Positions 40,722 through 49,028 of a stretch of 49,028 bases of DNA are shown in pieces. The notes beneath the pieces are model-generated. The model had not been told where the DNA came from. It saw nothing but the letters and a program-made list of their open reading frames with translations, and made no database searches. This stretch comes from UBA11889 sp002313255. Its GTDB lineage: Bacteria > Pseudomonadota > Gammaproteobacteria > Pseudomonadales > Azotimanducaceae. Where the stretch lies: NCBI GenBank assembly GCA_913045265.1, contig CAJWQX010000019.1, positions 1-49,028 of the forward strand. The letters run 5' to 3'. The number at the start of each line of letters is the position of its first letter. The stretch's first letter is position 1. Both the position numbers and the translations under genes were made by a program.

Positions 40722-42023
40722 TCACTCGTATTCGTCTTCCTCTTCCTCATCGGGATTTGGCTCAGGCAAATCGGCTTGAGAAATACGTACAGTCTTGACT
40801 ACGTTGTCCGAAATTTGGAGCGTCTCGAGTAGGTAACGACCGATTCGCAAGCATACATTTGTTTCGGGAATGAATTCGAGGTGCTCAAGGATTAGCCCGT
40901 TTATTGTACGTGGACCGATGGTGGGCAGCTCCCAGCCGAGCGCTCGATTAACGTCCCGCAATAGCGCCATACCTTCAATGAAATAAGACCCATCGTTTTG
41001 AGGATGAATTTCCGGTATGTCGGAAGCGAAATCGGTGGTGAATTCGCCCACAATTTCTTCAAGAATATCTTCGAGCGTGACGATGCCTTGTATTTCTCCA
41101 TACTCATCAACGACTAGGGCGATACGATTCTTGTTTCTCTGAAAGTTGATCAACTGGGTAGGCAGCGGCGTGCCTTCCGGGACGAAATACGGTTCTTCCG
41201 TTTCCTGAAGTAATTCCGAACGACTAAAGGCAGCTTGCGTTAAAAAGCGGCTTGCACGACGCAAATGCAGGATACCCAAGACGTTATTGATGGTTTCCCG
41301 ATAGACGGGAAGACGCGTGTGCTGGGAGTTGACGATTTCCCCAACGATATCCGTGTAGGACACGTCGATGTTGATACCAGCTATTTCGGCACGCGGAACC
41401 ATAATGTCGTCAACCGTAACGTTGTCGAGATCTAGTACACCAAGCAACATGTTCTGACGTTGTTGTGGTAAATCGGCGCCCGAGTCGACGACGGTTCTAA
41501 GCTCTTCCATACTGAGATCCCCCGGAACCGCGGCAGTGCGTGACTTAAAGGGCTCAACGATAGCGTTGCTGATCCAGTTAACTGCAGCTACCAGCGGCCA
41601 TGAGACCTTGAGTAGTGGGTCAAGAATGTACGCCGAAGGGAATGCGATCGTTTCGGGACGTTCCGCAGCTATGGTCTTCGGTGCGATCTCCGCAAAAATC
41701 AGGAAATAGATGGTAAGCACAATGGGTGCTACGACTAGGCCGGTCTCTCCAAATATCCTAACGCCGATCACTGCCGCCACCGTCGCGGCAACGTTGTTAA
41801 CCAGATTATTGCCTATGAGAATCACACCCAAGAGGCGGTCTTGCCTTCGTAGAAGCCGATTGGCTTTCCGTGCGCCACGGTGCTTTTTTCTGACCAGGTT
41901 TTTTAACCGATAAGGATTCAGCTTCATCATGGCCGTTTCAGAACTTGAGAAATAAGCGCTCAACAAGGTCAGAACGAGAATCGCAAACAAAAGTAACGTG
42001 GTTGGTAATGTGACGGTTTCCAC
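40722..42023 (-). CDS. CNNM/CBS-domain membrane protein, CorB/YfjD type
   Basis: 433 residues from GTG 42023 (METVTLPTT), which lines up with the E. coli YfjD start; the longer open frame to 42179 would cover the preceding ypjD gene. The CNNM transmembrane domain (residues 1-180) has SAYFSSSETAMMKLNPYRLKNL and DRLLGVILIGNNLVNNVAATV. Two CBS domains follow (VDDIMVPRAEIAGI; VVDEYGEIQGIVTLEDILEEIVGEF), then the small CorC_HlyC domain (NDGSYFIEGMALLRDVNRAL). The family is linked to magnesium/cobalt export. The tail is very acidic (DEEEEDEYE). It begins two bases after the ypjD stop, so the two genes are one unit, as in E. coli. Confidence 0.9.
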   Translation of the reverse strand: METVTLPTTLLLFAILVLTLLSAYFSSSETAMMKLNPYRLKNLVRKKHRGARKANRLLRRQDRLLGVILIGNNLVNNVAATVAAVIGVRIFGETGLVVAPIVLTIYFLIFAEIAPKTIAAERPETIAFPSAYILDPLLKVSWPLVAAVNWISNAIVEPFKSRTAAVPGDLSMEELRTVVDSGADLPQQRQNMLLGVLDLDNVTVDDIMVPRAEIAGINIDVSYTDIVGEIVNSQHTRLPVYRETINNVLGILHLRRASRFLTQAAFSRSELLQETEEPYFVPEGTPLPTQLINFQRNKNRIALVVDEYGEIQGIVTLEDILEEIVGEFTTDFASDIPEIHPQNDGSYFIEGMALLRDVNRALGWELPTIGPRTINGLILEHLEFIPETNVCLRIGRYLLETLQISDNVVKTVRISQADLPEPNPDEEEEDEYE

Positions 42024-42025
42024 TC

Positions 42026-42844
42026 CTAGCCTCGCTGAAGTAGAAATTCGATCACGAACTTCGTGCCGAAATAGGCGAGTGCAAGCAACACGAATGCCAC
42101 CAACGACCATCGTGTCGTAGTGACTCCGCGCCATCCAAATTTTGTGTGGCCGGCGAGTAAGCTCGTATAGACGACCCATGATGCGACGGAAAGTACAGTG
42201 TGATGTTGACTGAGATGTTCGGAGAATTTGTCAGCGAGAAACACGAAGCCCGTGGCAATTGAAACGGTGAGAATTGCAAGACCCGCCCAAAGAAACCGAA
42301 AAAGCATGGCTTCTAGTGATTCGAGCGGCGGTAAGAGGTGGAACAGGTCGATGGCAGCTCGATTTCGTATTCGTCGTTCCATCGTCAGCACCAAGACGGA
42401 TTGGCACGCTGCTAACGTCAGTATGGAATACGCGACGACGCTAACCACGATGTGAAAGAGCAAAGGGGGTGAAACGGAGCGTGGAGTGGCGGTTGGGCTA
42501 AATGCGAGCGCGTGCACAACGAGACAACCCGCAACCGTTAGAATCGATATTAGAAAGACGAATACATAGAGGTTGTGAACGGGTTCACGAATCGAAGCTA
42601 GTAATACGGCAACGTTAATTGTGAGGGAAATCAGTGCTGCAACATTGAAAAACGACAGATCTATCCCCGAACTAGTTTCGAGAACGCTGTACACGAATAG
42701 GCCGTGAAAAATAAGGGCAGGTAGCACAAAGCGAACAAGCTCGGACCGACGCGTAACGGTACGAGAGATCAAATTACGGACTTGCGAATACGAGCCAAGT
42801 AGATAAAAAGAGATGGCAACGATACCGGGTAAGGCCGGATTCAT
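42026..42844 (-). CDS. ypjD: Cytochrome c assembly (CcsA-like) membrane protein YpjD
   Basis: 272 residues, eight or so membrane helices, matching the YpjD group of the CcmC/CcsA superfamily. The N-terminal helix (GIVAISFYLLGSYSQVR) is followed by VHNLYVFVFLISIL, then the family core SPPLLFHIVVSVVAYSILTLAACQSVLVLTMERRIRN and PPLESLEAMLFRFLWAGLAIL, and SEHLSQHHTVLSVASWVVYTSLLAGHTKFGWRG near the end. The function is not well defined: the superfamily handles haem, but YpjD is not part of the Ccm set. It is divergent from ffh (104-base gap), the arrangement in E. coli. Confidence 0.88.
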   Translation of the reverse strand: MNPALPGIVAISFYLLGSYSQVRNLISRTVTRRSELVRFVLPALIFHGLFVYSVLETSSGIDLSFFNVAALISLTINVAVLLASIREPVHNLYVFVFLISILTVAGCLVVHALAFSPTATPRSVSPPLLFHIVVSVVAYSILTLAACQSVLVLTMERRIRNRAAIDLFHLLPPLESLEAMLFRFLWAGLAILTVSIATGFVFLADKFSEHLSQHHTVLSVASWVVYTSLLAGHTKFGWRGVTTTRWSLVAFVLLALAYFGTKFVIEFLLQRG

Positions 42845-42920
42845 TCGGGCTGATGGTTGCGTTATGGACGATTAGTCTGGCACATCCGATGAATGCCGTG
42901 AAGGTCGCGTTCCGGGCCCC

Positions 42921-42926
42921 TATAAT
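42921..42926 (+). promoter_or_regulatory. Likely -10 element of the ffh promoter
   Basis: A perfect TATAAT at 42921-42926, 23 bases before the ffh ATG, with no convincing -35 element at the expected distance. A ribosome binding site AGAGGAAG follows (42937-42944). Confidence 0.4.
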
Positions 42927-42948
42927 TGGCTAAGAAAGAGGAAGACGG

Positions 42949-44316
42949 ATGTTTGAAAGTTTAAGCGATCGACTTTCGCGGACCGCACGCGGGTTGGCAG
43001 GGAAACGGCTCACCGAAACAAACATTCAAGATGCACTTAGAGAGGTGCGTCGATCTCTTTTGGAGGCCGATGTCGCACTAGACGTCGTATCGAGTTTCGT
43101 TGCGAGCGTGCAACAGCGGGCGATCGGCGAGAAAGTTGTTTCTTCGTTGAATGCTCATGACGCTTTCGTAAAGATCGTGCATCGGGAACTCATCGAGTTG
43201 ATGGGCGTTGCCAACGATTCGCTCGATCTCACCGCGCCGGCGCCCGTCGTGGTGCTTGTGGCGGGTTTGCAGGGCAGCGGCAAGACGACCACCGTTGCGA
43301 AGTTGGCGCGTTTCTTGAGGGAGCGGGAGCGTAAGAAAGTCGCCGTCGTCAGCGCCGACGTATATCGTCCTGCGGCCATCGCCCAATTACGTCGGCTAGC
43401 GGAAGAAGTGCAAGCTCGATTTATTGCGAGTACCCAATCGGAGTCTCCACTGGATATTGTCAATCGAGCGCTGACCGACGCGCGCACTCAATTTGACGAC
43501 GTTTTAATCGTCGATACCGCCGGGCGACTTAGTATCGACGAAGAGATGATGACGGAAATAGCTTCACTGCATCAAGCGCTGACGCCGGTAGAAACGTTGT
43601 TTGTCGTTGACGCTATGACTGGGCAGGATGCCGCGTTAACGTCAAAAGCGTTCGACGAAGCTATTCCACTGACGGGTATTGTTCTTACCAAAGCGGACGG
43701 TGATGCTCGGGGTGGTGCCGCTCTTTCGGTTCGCGCGGTCACGGGTAAGCCGGTGAAGTTCTTAGGCACCGGTGAAAAAAGCGACGGATTAGAGGCGTTC
43801 CACCCAGATCGAATTGCCTCTCGAATTCTCGGAATGGGTGACGTTTTAACACTTATCGAAGAAGTCGAACGTAAGGTCGATAAGAAGAAAACATCGCGAC
43901 TCGCTCAGAAGATCAAGCGCGGTCGCAAGTTCGATCTTGAGGATTTTCGCGAGCAGCTGGGGCAGATGGCTCAGTTGGGGGGCATGTCAAATGTGCTCGA
44001 AAAGCTTCCTGGCGGAAGGATGTTGCCGGCGAACGCTCAAGGCCAGGTCGACGACGATGAATTAGCTCAACTGGCGGTGATGATCGATTCAATGACGGTT
44101 CATGAACGGCGGTTTCCAGATGTGATCAACGGTTCGCGCAAACGTCGCATAGCCTTGGGCAGCGGATCACAAGTACAGGATATCAATCGACTTCTTAAGC
44201 AGCACAAACAAATGCAGAAAATGATGAAAAGAGTCACTCGGCGAGGTGGCATGGAAAAAATGATGAGGGGCGTTGGGCAGACTCAACCGACATGGAGACC
44301 CCAACGCCGACGTTAG
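42949..44316 (+). CDS. ffh: Signal recognition particle protein Ffh
   Basis: 455 residues. Binds 4.5S RNA and nascent signal sequences, then docks with FtsY. The N domain (SLSDRLSRTARGLAGKRLTE) is followed by the G domain with GLQGSGKTTTVAKLARFL, DVYRPAAIAQL, DTAGR and LTKADGDARGGAALS. The methionine-rich M domain (from about 300) ends with MQKMMKRVTRRGGMEKMMRG. Ribosome binding site AGAGGAAG lies just ahead of ATG 42949. It heads the block ffh-rpsP-rimM-trmD-rplS. Confidence 0.97.
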   Translation: MFESLSDRLSRTARGLAGKRLTETNIQDALREVRRSLLEADVALDVVSSFVASVQQRAIGEKVVSSLNAHDAFVKIVHRELIELMGVANDSLDLTAPAPVVVLVAGLQGSGKTTTVAKLARFLRERERKKVAVVSADVYRPAAIAQLRRLAEEVQARFIASTQSESPLDIVNRALTDARTQFDDVLIVDTAGRLSIDEEMMTEIASLHQALTPVETLFVVDAMTGQDAALTSKAFDEAIPLTGIVLTKADGDARGGAALSVRAVTGKPVKFLGTGEKSDGLEAFHPDRIASRILGMGDVLTLIEEVERKVDKKKTSRLAQKIKRGRKFDLEDFREQLGQMAQLGGMSNVLEKLPGGRMLPANAQGQVDDDELAQLAVMIDSMTVHERRFPDVINGSRKRRIALGSGSQVQDINRLLKQHKQMQKMMKRVTRRGGMEKMMRGVGQTQPTWRPQRRR

Positions 44317-44347
44317 TTTAAATAGTCGAGCGGGGCGATACGGAGTG

Positions 44348-44377
44348 TTCCCTAACTGCAAACTGTTGTTGTAGAAT
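44348..44377 (+). promoter_or_regulatory. Possible promoter of the rpsP operon
   Basis: TTCCCT (44348-44353), 18 bases, TAGAAT (44372-44377), in the 91-base gap between ffh and rpsP, 31 bases before the rpsP start. The -35 match is weak. Confidence 0.35.
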
Positions 44378-44407
44378 CGCGCGCTTCTATCCACCTGAAT
44401 GGAACCA

Positions 44408-44686
44408 ATGGTCGTTATTCGGCTTGCTCGGCATGGAGCAAAAAAGGCACCTTTTTATCACCTGACCGTTGCGAATCGGTCGGCACAGCGTGACGGCCGG
44501 TTTATCGAACGCGTCGGGTTTTTTGATCCAAACGCGCGAGGGAACGCGGAACGTTTACGCGTCGACTTGGATCGTGTCGATCACTGGGTGTCGGTAGGAG
44601 CTCAGATGAGTGACCGCGTGCGCGGTTTAGTCGTCGAAGCTCGAAAACAATCGGTTGACGAAGAACCGACGGTAACGACGGAGTAA
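44408..44686 (+). CDS. rpsP: 30S ribosomal protein bS16
   Basis: 92 residues from ATG 44408 (MVVIRLARHGAKKAPFYHL), the standard bS16 opening; an ATG three codons earlier (44399) adds MEP and is less likely. GRFIERVGFFDPNA follows, and the C-terminal tail is acidic. First gene of rpsP-rimM-trmD-rplS. rimM begins after five bases. Confidence 0.96.
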   Translation: MVVIRLARHGAKKAPFYHLTVANRSAQRDGRFIERVGFFDPNARGNAERLRVDLDRVDHWVSVGAQMSDRVRGLVVEARKQSVDEEPTVTTE

Positions 44687-44691
44687 CGGAT

Positions 44692-45213
44692 ATGCCGTCC
44701 ACGTGGGCGGATACCGTCGTTGTGATTGGCCGGATAGGTCGTCCATACGGGATCAAAGGCTGGGTTCACCTGCAGTCATACACGGAGCCGTCTAGTAATC
44801 TCATCGAGTATCGACCGTGGTTAATAAAAAGCTCAAGTAGACATGGGTGGGAGCAACGGGATTGCTTGGATGTTAGGGCTTATCGGCAGAGTTTCGTGGG
44901 ACTGTTCGCGGGTATGGAAGATCGTACTGAAGCCGCAAATCTTTCAGGTGGACATCTCGGTGTCCCAGTGGAGACCTTTCCGGAACCAAAGGCAGACGAA
45001 TACTACTGGCATCAACTTATCGGGCTGCCCGTGATCAATGAGAACAAAGTCGCACTTGGCATCGTAGAGGACATGATGTCAACCGGTGCTAACGATGTCA
45101 TTGTTGTTAAGAACGTAGCAGGGGAACGGCTAATCCCCTTTGTTGCGAACACCGTGGTTTCGGTGCAACTTGGCGACTCAATTTTGGTTCGATGGCCGGA
45201 AGATTGGGACTAG
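44692..45213 (+). CDS. rimM: Ribosome maturation factor RimM
   Basis: 173 residues. Binds uS19 and helps mature the 30S head. The N-terminal RimM barrel has IGRIGRPYGIKGWVHLQSYTEP, and the C-terminal PRC-barrel begins EYYWHQLIGLPVIN and includes VEDMMSTGANDVIVVKN and LIPFVANTVVSVQ. Length and order in the rpsP-rimM-trmD-rplS operon are standard. Confidence 0.96.
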   Translation: MPSTWADTVVVIGRIGRPYGIKGWVHLQSYTEPSSNLIEYRPWLIKSSSRHGWEQRDCLDVRAYRQSFVGLFAGMEDRTEAANLSGGHLGVPVETFPEPKADEYYWHQLIGLPVINENKVALGIVEDMMSTGANDVIVVKNVAGERLIPFVANTVVSVQLGDSILVRWPEDWD

Positions 45214-45219
45214 AACGAG

Positions 45220-45969
45220 ATGTGGGCTGGAATCGTCAGTATTTTCCCGAACTTAATCCGCACCGCGCTGAACGAAGGTGTTGTCGGCCGTGCGGTCGCG
45301 AGAGGTGATTTAGGACTGGCCATATTCGATCCGCGCGATTATGCCGAGGACAATCACAGAACGGTTGATGACCGGCCGTTTGGCGGTGGACCCGGGATGG
45401 TTATGATGGCTGGGCCTTTGTCCGCCAGCGTTTCGGAGGCGCGTCGACTTTGTCCAACAGAAAATCCAGTAACGGTCTATCTGTCGCCACAGGGAACGAA
45501 GTTTACGCAGTCGCTAGCGAATGAATTGGCGACATTACCAGGTCTGGTACTTGTGGCAGGTCGCTATGAGGGCGTGGATGAGCGTTTTATTGAACGCGAA
45601 ACCGATTTCGAACTATCCATTGGCGATTTTGTGCTTTCCGGCGGGGAACTAGCCGCGATGGTGGTTCTTGACGCAGTCGCTCGACTATTGCCAGGGGTTG
45701 TCGGGAATCCCGACTCAATAAAATGTGAATCACATATGGACGGATTGCTCGACTTTCCGCACTATACGCGACCGCGGGAATTTGATGGAGACGGTGTGCC
45801 CGACATCCTACTGCAGGGTAACCATAGTGCCATCGAGGAATGGCGACAAAAACAAGCGCTCTGTCGGACGTGGTTGAAGCGGCCGGATATGCTCCTGGGC
45901 AAGGAGTTGAGCCAAGCCGAACGAGCCATGCTTATGGAAGTGATAGATACGATTGGTGAAACGTCATAA
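45220..45969 (+). CDS. trmD: tRNA (guanine37-N1)-methyltransferase TrmD
   Basis: 249 residues. A SPOUT-class homodimeric enzyme that makes m1G37, needed for reading-frame maintenance. MWAGIVSIFPN opens the protein; DDRPFGGGPGMVMM, LVAGRYEGVDERFIE and the knot IGDFVLSGGELAAMVVLDAVARLLPGVVG hold the SAM site. The C-terminal tRNA-binding domain has HYTRPREFDGDGVPDILLQGNH. It starts six bases after rimM. Confidence 0.97.
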   Translation: MWAGIVSIFPNLIRTALNEGVVGRAVARGDLGLAIFDPRDYAEDNHRTVDDRPFGGGPGMVMMAGPLSASVSEARRLCPTENPVTVYLSPQGTKFTQSLANELATLPGLVLVAGRYEGVDERFIERETDFELSIGDFVLSGGELAAMVVLDAVARLLPGVVGNPDSIKCESHMDGLLDFPHYTRPREFDGDGVPDILLQGNHSAIEEWRQKQALCRTWLKRPDMLLGKELSQAERAMLMEVIDTIGETS

Positions 45970-46000
45970 CCATTGGTTGGTGACGAGGGAGATTGGATCG

Positions 46001-46351
46001 ATGCGTCGGAATAAAACGATCGAAGCGATCGAAAACGAACAGATGAAGGATGATGTCCCAACCTTCAGACCAGGAGACACCGTTTCAGTAGAAGTTCGCG
46101 TACGTGAAGGCGACAGAGAGCGTATACAGACATTTGAGGGCGTTGTGATTGGGAAACGAAATCGCGGTGTCAACTCTGCTTTTACCGTTCGTAAAATCTC
46201 TCACGGAGTGGGGGTTGAGCGTACTTTTCAAACTCATAGTCCGGTGATCTCGTCGATTCAAATCAAGCGCCGGGGCGATGTCCGTCAGGCAAAACTCTAT
46301 TACCTACGGGAACTATCGGGACGCGCAGCGCGAATAAAGGAGAAAATCTAA
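46001..46351 (+). CDS. rplS: 50S ribosomal protein bL19
   Basis: 116 residues from ATG 46001, preceded by GAGGGAG; the longer open frame from 45953 lacks homology. FRPGDTVSVEVRVREGDRERIQTFEGVVIGKRNRG, split as FRPGDTV and FEGVVIGKRNRG, and the terminal LYYLRELSGRAARIKEK identify bL19. It sits at the 30S-50S interface. Last gene of the rpsP operon. Confidence 0.97.
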   Translation: MRRNKTIEAIENEQMKDDVPTFRPGDTVSVEVRVREGDRERIQTFEGVVIGKRNRGVNSAFTVRKISHGVGVERTFQTHSPVISSIQIKRRGDVRQAKLYYLRELSGRAARIKEKI

Positions 46352-46404
46352 TTTCGCGCATTGAGGCGACGATGGTTTTCGTAGTTGCCTTGGTCTGAAC
46401 GTCG

Positions 46405-47313
46405 GTGCCTCGGCGTAACGCAGAGGCGTCGGCAATCTCTCCCGAGATCGCTACGTATCTGGACGTTCTTTGGTTGCAACGCGGCTTGTCGCGGTCGACC
46501 CTGGACTCATACCGCAGCGATTTAGTCGGTTTTCGCGAATGGTTCAACGGTGATTTGCTCGACGTTACTGAAGCCGAGTTGTTGGATTATTTAAGCGTCC
46601 GTAATGACCAAGGAATTTCTGCACGAACGGTAGCGCGACTACTTTCAACGCTAAGAGGCTATTTTCGCCATGCGCTTGAGCGCGGCGAACTTTCTGTGGA
46701 TCCTACCGCGAACGTACTGAGCCCGACGCCCGGAAGGCGATTGCCCGAGTCGCTGAGTGAAGACGAGGTCGAACGATTACTTATGGCGCCCGAACCTTCG
46801 CGGAGCGCAGTTGAATTCCGGGACCGAACGATGCTTGAGATTTTGTACGCGGCAGGACTAAGAATCTCAGAGTTGGTCGGGTTAACGATGTCTTCGTTGA
46901 ATCAACGTCAGGGCGTTGTGCGCGTGACGGGTAAAGGATCTCGAGAGCGCTTGGTCCCGGTCGGAGAAGCTGCCTTGCAATGGGTTGAAAGCTATTTACG
47001 GGATGGGCGGCCGACACTGCTGCGAGGACGTGTCAGCGATGTCATGTTCCCTAGCTCACGAGGCCAGGAAATGGCCCGACAGACCTTTTGGTATGCGGTC
47101 AAACGTTATGCGGCGCGGGCAGGTATCAGCTCGTCGGTTTCTCCACACACACTGCGTCATGCGTTTGCGACGCATCTTTTAAACCATGGGGCCGATCTTC
47201 GGGCAGTACAGATGATGCTGGGCCATGCAGATTTATCGACTACCCAGATCTATACTCACGTAGCAAATGAGCGCCTTAAGGAATTGCATGCGACCCACCA
47301 CCCACGTGGGTGA
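46405..47313 (+). CDS. xerD: Tyrosine recombinase XerD
   Basis: 302 residues from GTG 46405. Resolves chromosome dimers at dif together with XerC and FtsK. The catalytic set is complete: R153 (GLRISELVGL), K177 (VTGKGSRERLVP), H248 and R251 (SPHTLRHAFATHLLNHGADLR), H274 (LGHADLSTTQIYTHV) and Y283. The sequence follows E. coli XerD closely to its end (HHPRG). The neighbours dsbC and hom are those of xerD in Pseudomonas, so this is the housekeeping recombinase, not a mobile-element integrase. Confidence 0.96.
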   Translation: MPRRNAEASAISPEIATYLDVLWLQRGLSRSTLDSYRSDLVGFREWFNGDLLDVTEAELLDYLSVRNDQGISARTVARLLSTLRGYFRHALERGELSVDPTANVLSPTPGRRLPESLSEDEVERLLMAPEPSRSAVEFRDRTMLEILYAAGLRISELVGLTMSSLNQRQGVVRVTGKGSRERLVPVGEAALQWVESYLRDGRPTLLRGRVSDVMFPSSRGQEMARQTFWYAVKRYAARAGISSSVSPHTLRHAFATHLLNHGADLRAVQMMLGHADLSTTQIYTHVANERLKELHATHHPRG

Positions 47314-47367
47314 TCGTTCCGCGATATCGGACGATCCGATGGAACCGCCTTGCCGGAGGTTTAAGCT

Positions 47368-48114
47368 GTGGCGATGATCGCGCGCGTGCTGATAATTGTT
47401 GGTTTTTTTTCGGGCGTGTTACTCCGTGCTGACGTCATGGACCAAGCCGAGTTGGATGAGGTTCACGAAAGAGTTCGGACATTGTTACCGGAAATGCGTC
47501 CAGGACTAGCAATTGAACGGATAAAGAAAACACCAGTCGATGGTCTCTATGAAGTTCTACTTAATCGAGGCCGTACGCTATACATGAGCGCTAGCGGGGA
47601 TTACTTCCTGGTCGGTGATATGTATGAATTTTCAAGTGAGGGGATCATCAATCTACCTGATTTGGCGCGTCAAGAGAGTCGTAAAGAACTTATGGCAAAG
47701 GTTGACGCCGCGTCGGTAATCTCGTTTGAACCCAATGGTGGTACGCTAGCTACGGTAAGTGTCTTCACCGACGTTGATTGCGCATACTGTCAAAAACTGC
47801 ATCGCGAGATGCCTCAATATCACGAGAGAGGCATTGAAATCCGTTATCTCGCATATCCACGCGCTGGGATTGGTTCGGAGTCTTATTCGAAGATCGTTTC
47901 TGCATGGTGTTCTGACGACCCGCAACGGGCAATAACCACGTTAAAGCGAGGTGACAATATTCCAAAAAGGACGTGCCCGAATCCTGTAGCGGCGCAATAT
48001 GAACTGGGCGGTCGTATAGGAGTCACTGGAACGCCCTCGATAGTCTTGTCAGATGGCCGTATGTTGCCGGGTTATCTGCCCGCGGAAAAACTCGCCGAAG
48101 AACTCGGGATCTGA
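47368..48114 (+). CDS. dsbC: Periplasmic disulfide isomerase DsbC
   Basis: 248 residues. GTG 47368 is chosen since GGAGG (47354-47358) is nine bases upstream; ATG 47374 would be 15 bases away. A short signal peptide (to about residue 21) precedes the dimerisation domain (to about 85) and the thioredoxin domain. The active site is C138-A-Y-C141 (VFTDVDCAYCQKLH); most DsbC proteins have CGYC. A second pair, C181 and C203, corresponds to the structural disulfide. The cis-proline loop is GTPSIVLSDG. The order xerD-dsbC-hom is conserved in gammaproteobacteria. Confidence 0.92.
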   Translation: MAMIARVLIIVGFFSGVLLRADVMDQAELDEVHERVRTLLPEMRPGLAIERIKKTPVDGLYEVLLNRGRTLYMSASGDYFLVGDMYEFSSEGIINLPDLARQESRKELMAKVDAASVISFEPNGGTLATVSVFTDVDCAYCQKLHREMPQYHERGIEIRYLAYPRAGIGSESYSKIVSAWCSDDPQRAITTLKRGDNIPKRTCPNPVAAQYELGGRIGVTGTPSIVLSDGRMLPGYLPAEKLAEELGI

Positions 48115-48118
48115 AAGT

Positions 48119-49028
48119 TTGGCTAAGAATTCCCCGCCCCATGAGAAGGTTTTGCGGATTGGTATTGCTGGGTTAGGTACTGTGGCGCAAGGCCTGCTGA
48201 CTTTATTGGTGGACAACGCAGAACGAATCACTCGACAAGCTGGTATGCCGATCGAGGTGGTTCGCATCGCAAGCCGTTCCGCGAAGCCCGAAGTGGACAT
48301 TGGAAAGGCGGTGTTTGATACCAACTTGGAATCGCTCTTACGCGACAATGTCGACGTTGTTGTCGAGTTAATCGGCGGTGTGGATGCGGCTCGGGAGCTG
48401 ATTTCAAGTGCGCTGATTCGAGGTAAACCGATCGTGACTGCAAATAAGGCGGTATTGGCGGCGCACGCGAACGAATGGTTTAAAGGTGACGCGATACTCG
48501 GTATCGAGGCATCGGTCGCGGGTGGAATCCCAATCATGAGCACGCTCAAAAGCGGCCTATCGGGAAATCGCGTTGACTGGCTGGTCGGCATTATCAACGG
48601 AACTTGCAACTACATATTGACTGCGATGGATGAACAGGGAACGAGCTTCGCCGACGCCCTAAAGGAAGCGCAGGAGTTGGGCTATGCAGAAGCGGATCCC
48701 AGGTTTGACGTGGACGGTGTTGATGCTGCGCAAAAATTGGCGCTGCTCGCGGCATTGGCATTCGACATCCCAGTAAGCATGGACGATATGTATATCGAAG
48801 GCATATCAGGAGTAACGGTGGAAGATTTGCGGTATGCGCGCGAATTAGGTTTTCGGATTAGGCATGTAGGTATTGCCCGTCGAAATGAAGAGAAGTTTGA
48901 AGCGAGGGTTCACCCTTCGCTCATTTCAGCAACGAATCTTGTTGGCGATGTGGCCGGGGTGGCCAATGCGGTGATTGTGGGTGCAGATGCGATTGGCTCG
49001 ATACTTCTCGTCGGCCCGGGCGCGGGCG
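48119..49028 (+). CDS. hom: Homoserine dehydrogenase, N-terminal part (cut by window end)
   Basis: The frame opens at TTG 48119 (MAKNSPPHEKVLRIG), five bases after dsbC, and runs off the right edge with 303 codons visible. TTG 48152 is a second possibility. The NAD(P) motif is GIAGLGTVAQG; TANKAVLA, SVAGGIPIM, the signature INGTCNYILT and YAEADPRFDVDGVDAAQKL are present. It reduces aspartate semialdehyde to homoserine for threonine and methionine. The monofunctional form with a C-terminal ACT domain is expected, but that part is outside the window. Confidence 0.93.
   Translation, partial: MAKNSPPHEKVLRIGIAGLGTVAQGLLTLLVDNAERITRQAGMPIEVVRIASRSAKPEVDIGKAVFDTNLESLLRDNVDVVVELIGGVDAARELISSALIRGKPIVTANKAVLAAHANEWFKGDAILGIEASVAGGIPIMSTLKSGLSGNRVDWLVGIINGTCNYILTAMDEQGTSFADALKEAQELGYAEADPRFDVDGVDAAQKLALLAALAFDIPVSMDDMYIEGISGVTVEDLRYARELGFRIRHVGIARRNEEKFEARVHPSLISATNLVGDVAGVANAVIVGADAIGSILLVGPGAG

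Noticed and set aside
46405..47313. Tyrosine recombinase as evidence of an integrated element
   Set aside because: The sequence and the rplS-xerD-dsbC-hom context identify it as chromosomal XerD.
1..49028. CRISPR array or insertion sequence
   Set aside because: No regularly spaced direct repeats and no transposase-like frame with terminal inverted repeats were found; the only sizeable repeat is the 83-base inverted pair.

Overview
The window reads as a chromosomal segment of a free-living, probably marine gammaproteobacterium with moderate GC. The assignment rests on gene order: queA-tgt-yajC-secD-secF, an IscR-type regulator followed by iscS, ndk-rlmN-hisS-yfgM-bamB-der, xseA divergent from guaB-guaA, purL, ypjD-yfjD divergent from ffh, rpsP-rimM-trmD-rplS and xerD-dsbC-hom are all gammaproteobacterial neighbourhoods. 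No species is named because nothing in the sequence allows it. No insertion sequence, prophage or CRISPR array was seen.

Left region (1-11100) is the accessory part. It starts with the end of a short-chain dehydrogenase, a tRNA-Leu(CAA) with a good promoter, and a gene of unknown family that has a stop codon just after its first ATG. Next come a VOC-fold protein, a 998-residue secreted protein (c-type haem motif, nested jelly-roll-like repeats, thrombospondin type 3 calcium repeats, dockerin-like tail), an inverted remnant of a related cytochrome-like gene that shares 83 identical bases with it, a DUF385/F420H2-quinone-reductase-like protein, an alpha/beta hydrolase, a second secreted protein with the same dockerin-like cassette plus a Calx-beta domain, and a minus-strand group of SDR, 10-formyl-THF-hydrolase-like protein and phytanoyl-CoA-dioxygenase-like oxygenase.

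Centre (11100-32400) is housekeeping: queuosine tRNA modification coupled to the Sec translocon (queA, tgt, yajC, secD, secF), suhB, trmJ, a small exported beta protein, iscR with a strong IscR-type operator, iscS, ndk, rlmN, hisS, yfgM, bamB, der, an M23 peptidase and xseA on the minus strand, guaB, guaA and tadA. Compared with the usual layout, iscU-iscA-hscB-hscA-fdx is missing after iscS, and pilF-rodZ-ispG is missing between rlmN and hisS.

Right region (32400-49028) holds purL, a NUDIX hydrolase, a gamma-class carbonic anhydrase, purT, a 319-base gap with structured RNA potential, leuA, a CorB/YfjD-type transporter protein and YpjD cytochrome c assembly protein, ffh, the rpsP-rimM-trmD-rplS ribosome/tRNA operon, xerD, dsbC and the start of hom. 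Purine synthesis is well represented (purL, purT, guaB, guaA, with ndk at the nucleotide end).

The chromosome is tightly packed: several genes start on the previous gene's stop codon, and convergent genes end within a few bases of each other or overlap, without visible intrinsic terminators. The most unusual content is the secreted calcium-binding/cytochrome protein with its Russian-doll repeat order, the dockerin-like cassette shared by two neighbouring exported proteins, and the leader in front of leuA.
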